DNA of 64,000 nucleotides, taken from assembly GCA_037501455.1 (NCBI GenBank), contig CM074862.1, positions 52,483,501-52,547,500 of the forward strand, read 5' to 3'. How positions within the stretch are numbered: the first letter of the stretch is position 1; each line of letters starts with the position of its first letter. The position numbers and the translations under genes are program-made. Shown here piece after piece: positions 24,104 through 36,509 of the stretch. Source of the stretch: Lantana camara. Taxonomy: Eukaryota > Streptophyta > Magnoliopsida > Lamiales > Verbenaceae. The notes beneath the pieces were generated by a model. That model saw only the letters and a program-made list of their open reading frames with translations. It was not told the origin of the DNA and searched no databases.

Positions 24104-24799
24104 TCATTTATTAATCAGGAACCCAAACCAAATACAATAAGAGGCAATCCAGGGGTCAAAGAAACAAGCTAAAGCAAAGTGCCCTCGACTAACGTAAACA
24201 ATGCTCATAAGGGCGAACAAATTGGAAAAGAAGGCAATGGGCCTGTACTCTGTCCAAAAGGAAGAATCTTGGACAAAGAAATTGAAATAGTCCCTGCTAC
24301 ACATGGCACCAAAAGAATCAGATGTTGGCCTCAGGGTGAGGCGCCTAGGGTTCTGGGCTTTGAGAATACTCTGGCAACGCCTGATTGCAACAATATCCAT
24401 GGCATCCTTGGGACTAATGGCAAGCGGGTTCTGATAAACGATGTAGTCATGGTTGCCGTCAATTACATTAAGAGCCTGCTTTCTCCAGCTGGAGGTCTGC
24501 AAATTCGCGTGGGCCTGATCGTCAAGGGCCTGCAGAGAAATATCACCTCTCGACCCAAGAGAATTAAACCTAAAGTTCAAATTAGAGATATTCTTATTAT
24601 GCCAAAAGCAGGGGCTATAAGCCTTACCCAGCCGTTCTCTGTTGTCCCAGACAGCATTCCCGTTAACCTGCGCCCAGATCTTTCTTTCCCGACCAGGTGT
24701 AAGACCAATATACAAGGAGAGTGAATTCAGAAAACAAGTGAAATTACCCGCCATCTTGAGTTGTGGCAGCTCAACATTGCAACAGTGTCTAACACTCAT
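24104..24799 (-). other. E5 3' region with an unrecognised 231-residue frame
   Basis: This open frame lies downstream of the RNase H stop, within the LINE 3' region. I do not recognise the product. It has no clear domain; the last ~45 residues are hydrophobic and aromatic (ALMSIVYVS ... IWFGFLINK). The opposite strand is also open over 24179-24724 (181 residues). Base composition is richer in GC than the LTR around it. It may be an ordinary 3' UTR open by chance, or captured sequence. Confidence 0.3.
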
Positions 24800-24891
24800 C
24801 TTATTCTAAGGTTGGGAAGCTCCCACATATCAGTTCGAATAAAGCCCCGGAGTCGCGGTAATAAGTCCATCTCTGGATATGACCATTCCGA

Positions 24892-25321
24892 CTAAGTTTC
24901 CGCCCCATTTTTGGCCAATTTATCAGCTAACATATTACCTTCCCGGTATTTATGGCTCAACTCAATGTTAATTGTCCGTGAAAGCTCAATGAAACACATA
25001 TTGAGCCGCTGGATTTTCCAATCGCCCGCACTACCCCGCCGAATCATGTCAATGATGACCTTTGCATCTAATTCTGCCCAGATCTCCACGGCACCAAGTG
25101 TGACAGCCATATTGATTCCGTACACCAGTGCATAAATTTCCGCATAAATGTTGGTGTTCGTGCCGACTCCTGCGCTATATGCCGCGATGACTTCTCCATT
25201 ATGATTTCGGATGGCTGCTCCAATACCAGTGAGTCCGGGGTTTCCCAAAGCAGAACCATCCGTATTGAGCTTGAGCTTGTTGAACCCAGGTTTCCTCCAT
25301 TTCACGATCTTGATTGGAATT
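24892..25321 (-). pseudogene. E5 LINE RNase H domain (C-terminal part of ORF2)
   Basis: Plant LINE-type RNase H: KLNTDGSALGNPGLTGIGAA begins near 25280, followed by IYAEIYALVYGINMA, VEIWAELDAKVII and HKYREGNMLADKLAKNG, ending at 24892. The catalytic-type residues (first Asp in NTDGS, Glu in YAEIYAL, Asp in ELDA, late Asp in NMLADKLA) are visible and there is no internal stop. It would remove RNA from the RNA-DNA hybrid. The N-terminal residues at 25322-25398 of the open frame are E6 LTR sequence. The true LINE continuation is at 34926 and beyond. Confidence 0.88.
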
Positions 25322-28300
25322 TGTAACACCCGGGACGATAGGCGCCACATCCCCCGCACTATGAGTCTAGTCCACACATGAAATGGATAGTTCAGCATGA
25401 ACCAGACTCATAGCGAACGGGTGACAAAATAAAAACAACCTTGCTAGGCGGAAACTAACCCCGTACCATATAATCAAAATGCTGTGCGGAAGCATTAATG
25501 TGCAATTCATAGATTTCAGCAAAGGCTACAAGGTCGAATTTCCAATACATAAAATTAAATCCATCATGCATCCTAACAACGGGTTCAACTAAGCACACAA
25601 CCTGTCCCGAATCAATATCCAATAATTCCATAACTAGCACAAAGGCCCAATTACATAGGAATATCCAATTAGAACATAATAATGTAAGATGTGACTCGAG
25701 TGTACAAGTGATCTAACAAAAGAAGTAAAACTTGACCTCCGCCTAGCAAAACCTGCAAGAAACTGAGAAGTGGGAAAGAGGGGTCAGTCTCTAGAAGACT
25801 GAGTGAGCAGGAGCGATACATATACTATAGAAACATGCGCATGCAAGCCATAAATCCCGAGCAAGATTTTATTCAAAGTTAGTTCCCACGAAGGGCAAGA
25901 AATTAACGAGCAATGCTCGGACTTTATGACTAAATTCATATTATATTCGTTATATACTTCATACATAATCATAAAGGCTCGGCGAGTGAGCGTGCATAAT
26001 CTCCAACCAAACTCCGACCGTGTACGACAAATATCAATAATATATTGAATACGTGATCATGCAATATCTTATAATACATGTAATCCATATAACCTAAGAT
26101 ATAGGCGTTTGGGCGATCCGTGTACCGGCCTTCCCGCACGGTGCATAACAATCATAACATAAACATAATCATAATCATAAAATACGTTCCAACCTTCTTC
26201 CTCCGGGTGGTGGACGGGCTTGCAAGACCCGGCCACCTCATGCATTGACCCAGGGGGGTACATGAATCCCCCAAGGGCGCTCAGCTACCATTCCACGCTA
26301 ATCTCCTAGCGAGGTCCGGTCTCTGTTAAATGGTTGGGACTAGCACATGGGATCACCGTCGGCCCTTGCCTCCCTGGGTAGCCGCATGTGCTAGATCCCG
26401 GGCCCGTGCATTCATTCATGTTCTCGCCAAAACGTTCAATTCATGAGAAACATAATACATTTATAACATACTTATTCCCTTTCATAATCATTGAGAAAAG
26501 ATTTACTCGATGACTTCATTTGAAAACAATATATAGATATACATAGGTTTTTGGCCAAAACTTATCACATAAGGTTGTAGGGTTTAATACATATCTAGAA
26601 CGAAAACACCCTCACCTGGAAGATGACGATACAAGGATACAAGCTAGGCCGTGAGCCTATCGATCACGATATCTCCACCTTGGAGATGAACTGTACAAGA
26701 GAAAGACATAATGTGTACTCGTGAGAAATGACTCAATATGAAACCAATTAGGACGCACGGCATTAACATGAGGTGTTCATGAAATTCTATGTCATGTTTC
26801 AATATACAATAGATCATAAGATGTCATGAGTTGATGTGATCATGTTCATGCACACCAATAAAGCCATTTAGACACATACATATTTTAGTCATTCAATTCA
26901 TAATATAATACAATACATGTTAACAAGGCATATGGATCAATTAGGCATGTATATAATGCATATAAGTCACATAAGGAGTCTAGGAGGTGCAAGGAAGGCG
27001 ATAGAACGAGTTTTGGCAAAGTTTAGCAAAAGTTAGGAAAAATTGACAATTTTCGGAAATGCGCAAGCTGTAGAAAAATGGGTATATCTTGAGTTTGAGA
27101 CATTGGAATTAAGTTTTTCTTGTTGGAGGTGAAACTAGGAACACAGATGTTTTCAAGGATATGTGGCACAAATCATGGTTCAAAGCGAGGTGAAAATGGC
27201 ATAGGTTTCAAATTGGACGAATGCAGATTGTCGAAGAAGTGGTGACACCAAAATGAGTTGATCATATCTCATAATTGGGAAAAGATATTAAGATGATTCC
27301 AATTGGAGGATGTTCTAGGCTTCAAGAGGTTTCCTTGGGTTCAAAAATCAGGTCAATCCGAGTTCGTATGAGGGAGAACAAAGCAAAACAATCTCAGGCC
27401 AAAACAGGGGAGGGTCCAACGTTTCTGCATCAAATCCACCCCAGTGGATTTTTCCAAAAGGAAAAATCCACCCTCGTGGATTTAGGTCAGTGGCGAAAAA
27501 ATGCAGAAACCAGGGCACAAACGTGAGAGAAGACCAAAAATCACCAAAACACCTCAAAACTCAACCCAAATCACTTAAAACATGTAGTATACCAAGTAAG
27601 AACATCAAATGCAAATTTAGGGCAAATTAAAACACCTAAATTCATAAACCCACATATATATACACACATATACATACATACACCGCATATATATATACAA
27701 CTTGCTCCAAGAATTCTTTAAACTCATGAATTAACATGTATTCATGCATATTCACACAAAATTCCAAGTTATTAAGGAAGAATCACACAATCCTAGTTAT
27801 CATCTAACAAAGCCATATATATAAACACATATACCTTGGAGGGAATGGAAAGAGAAGAAGATGATGATGAGAGCTTGAGTTCTTCTCTAGAATGAAGAAG
27901 AATAAAGCTTGAGTCCTTGGGCCAAAACTTGAAGAAATCCTCTTGTCTCCTTGTTTGTTGCTTGGCTCGATTTTGGGGGAGGAGAATGGAAGGGTTTGGA
28001 GTTTGGTGTTGGGAGAAAATGGAAGAATAAGAAAGGGGTGTGAGGGGGTGTGTGTATATCGTGTAATGCAAGAGGGAAAAAGGAAAAAAATGCACATTGG
28101 TCCCTTAACAATTTAATTGTTCGATTTGGGTCCCAAGGTTTGGATAGGTGAGCAATTGGGGTCTAATTCAAAATTCGATTGAGTCCAAGGATTTCATATA
28201 AGATCAAATAAGTACATATTCAAAATAATACATCTAATAACAAGTTTACATATTAAAGCGAGTTCCAATAACATAATCAATTAAGTCATATTGGTCACGT

Positions 28301-28431
28301 AGTAGCAATTAGTCTATGACTAATAAGTTAAACAGTCACTTAGAAATTAAAACACATATAAATCACATAACCCTCGGTCTAAACCCACTCGTGACGTCAA
28401 ACCTGTACGGCCAAAAAGTCGGGGCGTTACA
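25322..28431 (-). repeat. E6 3' LTR (left copy)
   Basis: 3110 bp, TGTAACACCC ... GGCGTTACA on the plus strand. Inverted-repeat pair GCTAGGCGGAA (25443) and TCCGCCTAGC (25738-25747). Donor- and acceptor-like sites (minus) at 26610-26617 and 25753-25755. Palindrome cluster AAATCCAC-n4-GTGGATTT at 27432-27483. Frames within it (for example 27804-28111) are repeated in the other LTR and are not genes. Confidence 0.92.
27432..27483. repeat. LTR palindrome cluster of E6 (AAATCCAC-GTGGATTT type)
   Basis: Two 20-bp palindromes (27432-27451 and 27464-27483) around TTTTTCC-AAAA-GGAAAAA. In the other LTR (near 33935-33972) the first palindrome is changed at two loop-side positions, and 13 bp of the middle are missing. 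This spot explains nearly all of the 14-bp LTR length difference. Confidence 0.85.
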
Positions 28432-28446
28432 ACCTCTCCCCCTTAA
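28432..28446 (-). promoter_or_regulatory. E6 polypurine tract
   Basis: Minus strand TTTAAGGGGGAGAGGT abutting the LTR. Unlike E1-E4 and E9, no clear perfect stem-loop lies next to it; only an imperfect CCCGCGTG ... CACGGG fold is possible at about 28470-28490. Confidence 0.8.
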
Positions 28447-28613
28447 ACTCTGAGTAAACTTTCCCGTGTTCATCCCACGCGGGTTAGCAACTCCCCGTCA
28501 GGAATTAGTTCGGAAAAGTTCTTCAAGCACAATGGGTCTTCAATTGTTGTTACGTCACGACCCTCCACTCACCGAAACCTAGGCACTCGCAAGTCTAACA
28601 GGTAGCAGGAAAC

Positions 28614-28718
28614 AAAAGAACCCCGTCTTTCTAGCAGGAAGGAGAGAACCCCGTCTCTCTCAAACAGCAAAAAGAGAACCCCGTCTCTCAAACAACTAGT
28701 GAGAGCACCCCGTCTCTC
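28614..28718 (-). repeat. E6 array of four hairpins
   Basis: Units at 28614, 28642, 28672 and 28701, each with an ACCCCG loop and AAAGA/TCTTT, GAGAGA/TCTCTC, AGAGA/TCTCT or GAGAG/CTCTC stem. Same motif and position as in E3 and E9. A decayed fifth unit may follow at about 28728-28742. Confidence 0.8.
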
Positions 28719-31700
28719 AAACAGAAAGAAAGAGAAACTCTCAAGCTCCCAAAACAACAAATAAATAAATAATCACACAACAACCACACAAGAAGCAAGT
28801 AGAAGATATCAAACACGTCAAGTATCAATCGTGCAAAAGCAGTTAATACAACAAGCAATGAAAGTACTTAGCTTCATAAAATTATTCAAGCTAAAAGTTG
28901 CATGTATGCATATGTCATGGATGCTTGTTGTACCGTTCACCATTGTTCGGGAATCTTCCATTATAGTGATTCGATTCAAAGCAGGATTCTTGTTGGAGAT
29001 TCCTTTTTATCCCTAGTGCCATGGCGTAAAATGCACGATGTGTTCAAGGCTTCAATGATCACCCGGTCTTCGATTCATGGTCGATCCTCTAATCTTGAGT
29101 GTGTGCTTAAACTCAACTTAATTAATTCATCATTCTCTACGAATTAAACTCAACCCTTATTGAATGCCCGAGCTAGGTTTTAGTAGCCCGAATTCCTATT
29201 TTTCATTCTAGTAACATCCTTAGCTCATCATGGAAAAATGACTGTCGAGCTAGGATTCTCATGTTGTTTAAGTCGTGGTCTCTCCTAGACCATCCACTTC
29301 CAACGCCCTTCTGAATTGACTTTCACTTGCCCATCTCGGAATATGATGACCTGATCGGCTTTTTCCTTTACCCCATACTTTCTTCGCCAATTCATGAAAT
29401 TCCTTCACGGCCCCATGTTCATAAGCAGAATCACGTTATACCATATACGATCTTTTCCAACCTGCGGAGATTTAGCTTGTACTTCTCATGTTCAGAAACC
29501 AACAAGGTTACTTCTTCAACCGCAGTTACCATAAATCCTCCCTTTGCCTTGTCTTATCACCTTAATTCCCATTATTTCTCGCCCACCTATTTTCAACCCT
29601 TGAAACACTTACCCTTCTTGAAACTGTTACCGAAATTTTCTTATGGCAGTCTTGAAGTTTTCCATTTTGATCTTAAAATTCGTCAATTATCATAATCTTT
29701 TATTTCATCTCTTGTCATTCCTTGTAGAATCTCGTTGCTTGGGGTCTTGAATTACCATTGTCTCTTTTAAATGTAACTCATCCGAGCACAACCGTGAATT
29801 CAATTTATTTCCCGGTCAACTCTCCCCCTTAAAAGTTTCTATCCCAAACTTGTGAACTTATTTTATCACTCATGGAATATGAGACTCCCAACTTCTTCAT
29901 CTTAACTTCCTTGGTATCAAGGTCATAGTCAAGCCACATGTCCGTAGATATTGCTCACACTTACGTTGAAATGATTTGGTAGGGATAACCACCTCCTTCA
30001 TATATTCTAACCACCAGTTCTACTTTCCAAGCCTCCACCTTTCTTTCCTTCCTTTAATCCACACTTTACCACCCAAAATTCCTCCTTAGCTCGATTCGAA
30101 TATGGCTTGGTTGAAGTAGTATTTGATAAACGGAGAGGAAGAAAATTCCCTATCAAATAAACACTAAACCATGCATGTTGGATTAAGATGCCAATGCACA
30201 TAGCCAACAATTTGAGATGCAACACATTAGAGCAAGCATGTCAAGTAAAGATGTACACACATATATATAAATATAGAAGATTAAATAATTTAATACAGTG
30301 TATGATGCACGTGCCATGAATGTGTCGAACCTGTCACCGTGGTGGTAAGCTTTAGCCCAAAAATTTTGTTCTCCATTTCCTTAATTACGGCTTTGGTTTG
30401 AGCTTGTTGATCATCTCTCATTTTCCCACGGTCTTCTAAATCCTTAAAGTGTTCTTGTATCAAATTGTGTGTTGCCATGGCCCGATATCACAATTCTTGA
30501 TTCCAAAGTCTTCTACGGTCACAAAATTGGGTATTTTGATCCTTTCCCAAAATTGGATTTCCAATTGTTATCTAGAATCTTCCACCTGGTTGTTACTCTG
30601 TCTGAAATTCCCTTGACTTATACTTTATGAGTTCAGATTGGTAGAATGAACTCATCCTCCCACTTGCTTAAACTTGATTTCACAATTTCCTCCAAAAGCT
30701 CTTTGCCTTTCTTTACCGTTTCCATTTGCTATTCCATATCTTCCAATTCAACCTCACAACACGACAATTCATCTTGGATCTGGAAGTTAAACTCCAATCC
30801 GGCCAAAGATAAAACCGTTGGCATTGTTACCTCCCATAGCTTTGCATTCACCGTGTTGGATCGATTTTCTTTAACTCTTTTCAAATTCAGCTTTTTCCTA
30901 AACTCGGCTTCTCAAGCTTCATTTATTCGGAAGTTCAACTTCGCCGATTTGCCTCGGTTTCCATTCACAAATCCTAATATATCCCGAACCTTCTACTCCG
31001 AACTTGAAACCAATTAGCTTGATTCACTTGGAAACTCATCTTCGATAGCCTTTGTTGCTTATCTTTCGGCATTCGATTTTACTTCGATTCCTCTTAACTA
31101 TCAACACCTCTTTGTTGATCCGAACCCCAAACTAAAGCACCTTCAAGGTTTTCCTTTACTTCTTTCGTGAATTAGAGGATCCCATTGAATCCGGTTATAT
31201 AAGCTTCCTATAGTAGGTGGGCATGTGGATGCTATGAATTTGCAAACATTACACGCCCCTCCATCGTCTCATCAAGTATATGCCAACTATAATAAAATCC
31301 ATAAATTGTAGCCACACACCGAGTCTTCTATTCCGGATTCTAAATTTCTTGCACGATTTAATTCCCATCTCGAGCTTGAACTCCCCACCTATCACCTTAT
31401 CATAAGGATCACCAATTACCCGAGTTCTTCTAAATCTCCGAAGTTTTCTTCAATCACCTACACTTGAAAGAAAGTTCATAGCAATTTGTTGTGATTGTGA
31501 GAATTTGGCCGTGGTTTGATGTTGTAAGAATATCCTACAATCACAACTCATCTCCAATATAAATGCATGCCGGTTAGTGAGTGCATATGACACATAATTA
31601 AAATTAAAAGCACACATTAATGTAAAATGCAACACGTAAATTAACAAAATTTAAGTTGAACACATTTAATAATAAATTTTCCATGTCAATTTCAATAACA

Positions 31701-31802
31701 ATGCTCATGATCGATGCGGTGCACACGTTGACACATTGCTCCTAAGCCGTTCAACCTATACTTGACACGACACGGCCCAAGGAACCCCGGTTTTGCAACC
31801 GA
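28719..31802 (-). other. E6 non-coding interior
   Basis: About 3.1 kb without recognisable coding. It contains two copies of a shared module (28903-28945 and 30301-30343) and an internal PPT-like tract (29818-29835). Stretches near 30165-30215 and 31560-31600 are homologous to E9. The short frames here (up to 123 residues) show no family similarity I know. Confidence 0.6.
29818..29835 (-). promoter_or_regulatory. Central PPT-like tract in E6
   Basis: AACTCTCCCCCTTAAAAG on the plus strand is, in element sense, CTTTTAAGGGGGAGAGTT, almost the same as the terminal PPTs here. No LTR terminus (TACA) adjoins it. A homologous tract is in E9. Confidence 0.55.
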
Positions 31803-31816
31803 GGGCTCTGATACCA
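31803..31816 (-). promoter_or_regulatory. E6 primer-binding site
   Basis: GGGCTCTGATACCA, the exact complement of the initiator-Met PBS, 8 bp from the LTR start at 31825. Confidence 0.92.
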
Positions 31817-31824
31817 CTTAAGGA

Positions 31825-34800
31825 TGTAACACCCGGGACGATAGGCGCCACATCCCCTACACTATGAGTCTAGTCCACACATGAAATGGATAGTTCAGCA
31901 TGAACCAGACTCATAGCGAACGGGTGACAAAATAAAAACAACCTTGCTAGGCGGAAACTAACCCCGTACCATATAATCAAAATGCTGTACGGAAGCATTA
32001 ATGTGCAATTCATAGATTTCAGCAAAGGCTACAAGCTCGAATTTCCAATACATAAAATTAAATCCATCATGCATCCTAACAACGGGTTCAACTAAGCACA
32101 CAACCTGTCCCGAATCAATATCCAATAATTCCATAACTAGCACAAAGGCCCAATTACATAGGAATATCCAATTAGAACATAATAATGTAAGATGTGACTC
32201 GAGTGTACAAGTGATCTAACAAAAGAAGTAAAACTTGACCTCCGCCTAGCAAAACCTGCAAGAAACTGAGAAGTGGGAAAGAGGGGTCAGTCTCTAGAAG
32301 ACTGAGTGAGCAGGAGCGATACATATACTATAGAAACATGCGCATGCAAGCCATAAATCCCGAGCAAGATTTTATTCAAAGTTAGTTCCCACGAAGGGCA
32401 AGAAATTAACGAGCAATGCTCGGACTTTATGACTAAATTCATATTAAATTCGTTATATACTTCATACATAATCATAAAGGCTCGGCGAGTGAGCGTGCAT
32501 AATCTCCAACCAAACTCCGACCGTGTACGACAAATATCAATAATATATTGAATACGTGATCATGCAATATCTTATAATACATGCAATCCATATAACCTAA
32601 GATATAGGCGTTTGGGCGATCCGTGTACCGGCCTTCCCGCACGGTGCATAACAATCATAACATAAATATAATCATAATCATAAAATACGTTCCAACCTTC
32701 TTCCTCCGGGTGGTGGACGGGCTTGCAAGACCCGGCCACCTCATGCATTGACCCGGGGGGTACATGAATCCCCCAAGGGCGCTCAGCTACCATTCCACGC
32801 TAATCTCCTAGCGAGGTCCGGTCTCTGTTAAATGGTTGGGACTAGCACATGGGATCACCGTCGGCCCTTGCCTCCCCGGGTAGCCACATGTGCTAGATCC
32901 CGGGCCCGTGCATTCATTCATGTTCTCGCCAAAACGTTCAATTCATGAGAAACATAATACATTTATAACATACTTATTCCCTTTCATAATCATTGAGAAA
33001 AGATTTACTCGATGACTTCATTTGAAAACAATATATAGATATACATAGGTTTTTGGCCAAAACTTATCACATAAGGTTGTAGGGTTTAATACATATCTAG
33101 AACGAAAACACCCTCACCTGGAAGATGACGATACAAGGATACAAGCTAGGCCGTGAGCCTATCGATCACGATATCTCCACCCTGGAGATGAACTGTACAA
33201 GAGAAAGACATAATGTGTACTCGTGAGAAACGACTCAATATGAAACCAATTAGGACGCACGGCATTAACATGAGGTGTTCGTGAAATTCTATGTCATGTT
33301 TCAATATACAATAGATCATAAGATGTCATGAGTTGATGTGATCATGTTCATGCACACCAATAAAGCCATTTAGACACATACATGTTTTAATCATTCAATT
33401 CATAATATATTACAATACATGTTAACAAGGCATATGGATCAATTAGGCATGTATATAATTCATATAAGTCACATAAGGAGTCTAGGAGGTGCAAGGAAGG
33501 CGATAGAACGAGTTTTGGCAAAGTTTAGCAAAAGTTAGGAAAAATTTACAATTTTCGGAAATACGCAAGCTGTAGAAAAATGGGTATATCTTGAGTTTGA
33601 GACATTGGAATTAAGTTTTTCTTGTTGGAGGTGAAACTAGACACATAGATGTTTTCATGGATATGTGGCACGAATCATGGTTCAAAGCGAGGTGAAAATG
33701 GCATAGGTTTCAAATTGGACGAATGCAGATTGTCGAAGAAGTGGCGACACCAAAATGAGTTGATCATATCTCATAATTAAGAAAAGATATTAGGATGATT
33801 ACAATTGGATGATGTTCTAGACTTCAAGAGGTTTCCTTGGGTTTAAAAATCAGGTCAATCCGAGTTTGTATGAGGGAGAACGAAGCAAAACAATCTCAGG
33901 CCGAAACAGGGGAGGGTCCAACGTTTCTGCATCAAATCCACCTCGGTGGATTTTTCCCACCATCGTGGATTTAGGTCAGTGGCGAAAAAATGCAGAAACC
34001 AGGGCACAAACGTGAGAGAAGACCAAAAATCACCAAAACACCTCAAAACTCAACCCAAATCACTTAAAACATGTAGTATACCAAGTAAGAACATCAAATG
34101 CAAATTTAGGGCAAATTAAAACACCTAAATTCATAAACCCACATATATATACACACATATACATACATACACCGCATATATATATACAACTTGCTCCAAG
34201 AATTATTTAAACTCATGAATTAACATGTATTCATGCATATTCACACAAAATTCCAAGTTATTAAGGAAGAATCACACAATCCTAGTTATCATCTAACAAA
34301 GCCATATATATAAACACAAATACCTTGGAGGGAATGGAAAGAGAAGAAGATGATGATGAGAGCTTGAGTTCTTCTCTAGAATGAAGAAGAATAGAGCTTG
34401 AGTCCTTGGGCCAAAACTTGAAGAAATCCTCTTGTCTCCTTGTTTGTTGCTTGGCTCGATTTTGGGGGAGGAGAATGGAAGGGTTTGGAGTTTGGTGTTG
34501 GGAGAAAATGGAAGAATAAGAAAGGGGTGTGAGGGGGTGTGTGTATATCGTGTAATGCAAGAGGGAAAAAGGAAAAAAATGCACATTGGTCCCTTAACAA
34601 TTTAATTGTTCGATTTGGGTCCCAAGGTTTGGATAGGTGAGCATTTGGGGTCTAATTCAAAATTCGATTGAGTCCAAGGATTTCATATAAGATCAAATAA
34701 GTACATATTCAAAATAATACATCTAATAACAAGTTTACATATTAAAGCGAGTTCCAATAACATAATCAATTAAGTCATATTGGTCACGTAGTAGCAATTA

Positions 34801-34920
34801 GTCTATGACTAATAAGTTAAACAGTCACTTAGCAATTAAAACACATATAAATCACATAACCCTCGGTCTAAACCCACTCGTGACGTCAAACCTGTACGGC
34901 CAAAAAGTCGGGGCGTTACA
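31825..34920 (-). repeat. E6 5' LTR (right copy)
   Basis: 3096 bp; near-identical to 25322-28431. The 14-bp length difference comes from 13 bp in the palindrome cluster (33935-33972) and one base in a G run near 32755. Confidence 0.92.
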
Positions 34921-34925
34921 GAATT

Positions 34926-36502
34926 TGCTTCGGAGGTTCCATATGGATACCCAGATTTTCAGCCGCGTGTCCATCCCCTTTCCACCATCGACGTCCAAGT
35001 CTTCCCATGATATGTAGGTGAGCAATGTATTTTTTGACTAGTCAAATTATATTGTAGGTAGAGAAGTGCATTCCCTGATGCTTCGTCCTATTCCTCTCCG
35101 TCCAGGTGCACCAGAATACTAGCGAGGGAATCACAATTCTCACATGACTTTTGGTGCTAAAAGGTGAGGACCGAATCCAAGCATTGAGCACATTGATAAC
35201 GGAGTCCGTATTTGGCACCTGCACATTAAACAACGAATTAAAACAATTCCAAACATTTCTCACCTTGCTGTTATGAATAAAAAGATAGGCCATTGTCTCT
35301 TGTTCGTTACAGCATGCACACTTCGAAGGGAAGTGCATTCCTTTCCGATGAAGACGCTCGTCCACCGGGATCCAATCATGCAACATTCTCCACAAAAAAA
35401 TCATAATCGTTGGGGTTAAATCAGTAGACCATATCGAGCTATGTAAGTCCACCACTGCACTTATGCACCTAACTTTCTCCCATGCCGATTTCATCGTAAA
35501 CTTCCCAGTGCTAGTGCTCATCCATCTACCTGTGTCCATTTGACCGTCAGAGATAGGGACATTGCAAATACCATCCACTATTTCTGCTCCTATTATCTGC
35601 AGCAGTTTTTCCTTATCCCATACACCATTGGTTATGAAGTCCCTCACCTGCTCCTTCCCATAGGCTCCTATACTATCCAAGGCAATCGGCTTGTCGAGGT
35701 ACCAAGCATCCTCCCAGAAGGCTACGTTTCTAGCGCCTATATTCCAGTGAATTTGTGCCTCCACCTCCCTCCTAACTTTGCAGATTCTCTTCCAAATAGA
35801 CGAGTGGTAGGTAGCAATGGCCGCATATTTTGGGTGACAGTGTTTCCAGTAACGGCTCCTCATATATCGACCCCATATAGAATCACTCATCCGCATGCGC
35901 CACCATAATTTGTACATGTAAGCTTTGACAGTATCCGCGATGCTCCTGACTCCAAGGCCGCCTTCCTCGATCGGATAGCAGATTCTTTTCCAGCTTATCC
36001 AATGGAGACATCGGTTACCATCTCTCGAGCCCCAGAAAAATTTGTTTAACATGATCTCAATTCTATTAACCACCGAGATGGGCGGTTCAATGATTTGGAA
36101 AATATGGGTAGGAAGAGCTAAGAGTATGGACTTGATTAGTTGAAGCCTGCCGCCATGAGAGAGGTATGCGCACTCCCAGGCATTAAAACGATTCTGTATC
36201 CAGCTAATCAGCTCGTCGTAAAGGCTGATTCTTTTCCTGCCTCTATATAGAGGTGCCCCAAGGTATTTGAGAGGAAGCTTGTCCTGTGTATATCCCAACG
36301 TTCTTTAAACTTCCAAAGCAGCCAGCACATCATTGTTACCTACAATAAAAGAGCTTTTGTTAATATTAACTCTTTGGCCAGAAATATCTTCATAATCATT
36401 AATGATTTGCTTGACTCCCTGCAAGGAAATAGGCCGACTGTTGGTAAAGATCATAACATCATCGGCATAAGCTAAATGCGAGATATGTATCTCTACCGAG
36501 AT
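34926..36502 (-). pseudogene. E5 LINE reverse transcriptase C-terminal half and zf-RVT region
   Basis: Minus strand from the truncation at about 36500: the RT catalytic YADD box (36458-36469), then GQRVNINKSSF and a TAA at 36305-36307. Next is a 418-residue open stretch (36298-35042) with KLPLKYLGAPLYRG, LSHGGRLQLIKSIL, NKFFWGS, and a zf-RVT-like region (FLWRMLHDWIPV ... CACCNEQET ... LFIHN near 35250-35420). It ends with TGA at a Trp position (35042-35044). The frame then continues to 34926, where E6 interrupts it, and resumes in the RNase H at 25321. Only two stops were seen, so the LINE is younger than E1 or E2. Confidence 0.9.
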
Positions 36503-36509
36503 ATGAATT

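Larger units (their letters stand above)
25322..34920 (-). mobile_element. E6: non-coding long-LTR retrotransposon (LARD-like) in the LINE
   Basis: 9599 bp; TSD GAATT at 25317-25321 and 34921-34925. LTRs of 3110 and 3096 bp are nearly identical. The 3393-bp interior has PBS, PPT and a hairpin array but no gag or pol that I can recognise on either strand. It shares LTR boxes and interior modules with E9 and, less, with E3. It must have been mobilised in trans. Confidence 0.9.
24038..36502 (-). mobile_element. E5: 5'-truncated plant LINE inserted in the E4 LTR
   Basis: The minus-strand non-LTR retrotransposon starts in the RT palm at about 36500 and ends in an A-rich tail at 24038-24057. A 7-bp TSD, ATGAATT, is at 24031-24037 and 36503-36509; the empty site is seen in the right E4 LTR near 40193. 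ORF1, endonuclease and the RT fingers are missing, as in typical incomplete reverse transcription. E6 interrupts it at 25322-34920. Present parts in order are RT with YADD, RT tail, zf-RVT region, RNase H and a 3' region. Confidence 0.9.

Noticed and set aside
25322..25398. N-terminal 25 residues of the open frame ending at 24892
   Set aside because: They are E6 LTR sequence read through; the true LINE frame continues at 34926.
27793..28111. Three overlapping minus frames of about 100 residues, repeated at 34282-34600
   Set aside because: They are part of the duplicated E6 LTR; low-complexity Ser/Pro/Phe translation of a purine-rich tract.
29160..31700. Possible host gene in the E6 interior
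   Set aside because: Frames are short, without splice-linked coding pattern or recognisable domain; the whole stretch lies between PPT and PBS of E6 and has a homologue in E9.
35540..35908. 122-residue plus-strand frame
   Set aside because: It is a shadow of the LINE RT tail and zf-RVT coding region on the minus strand.
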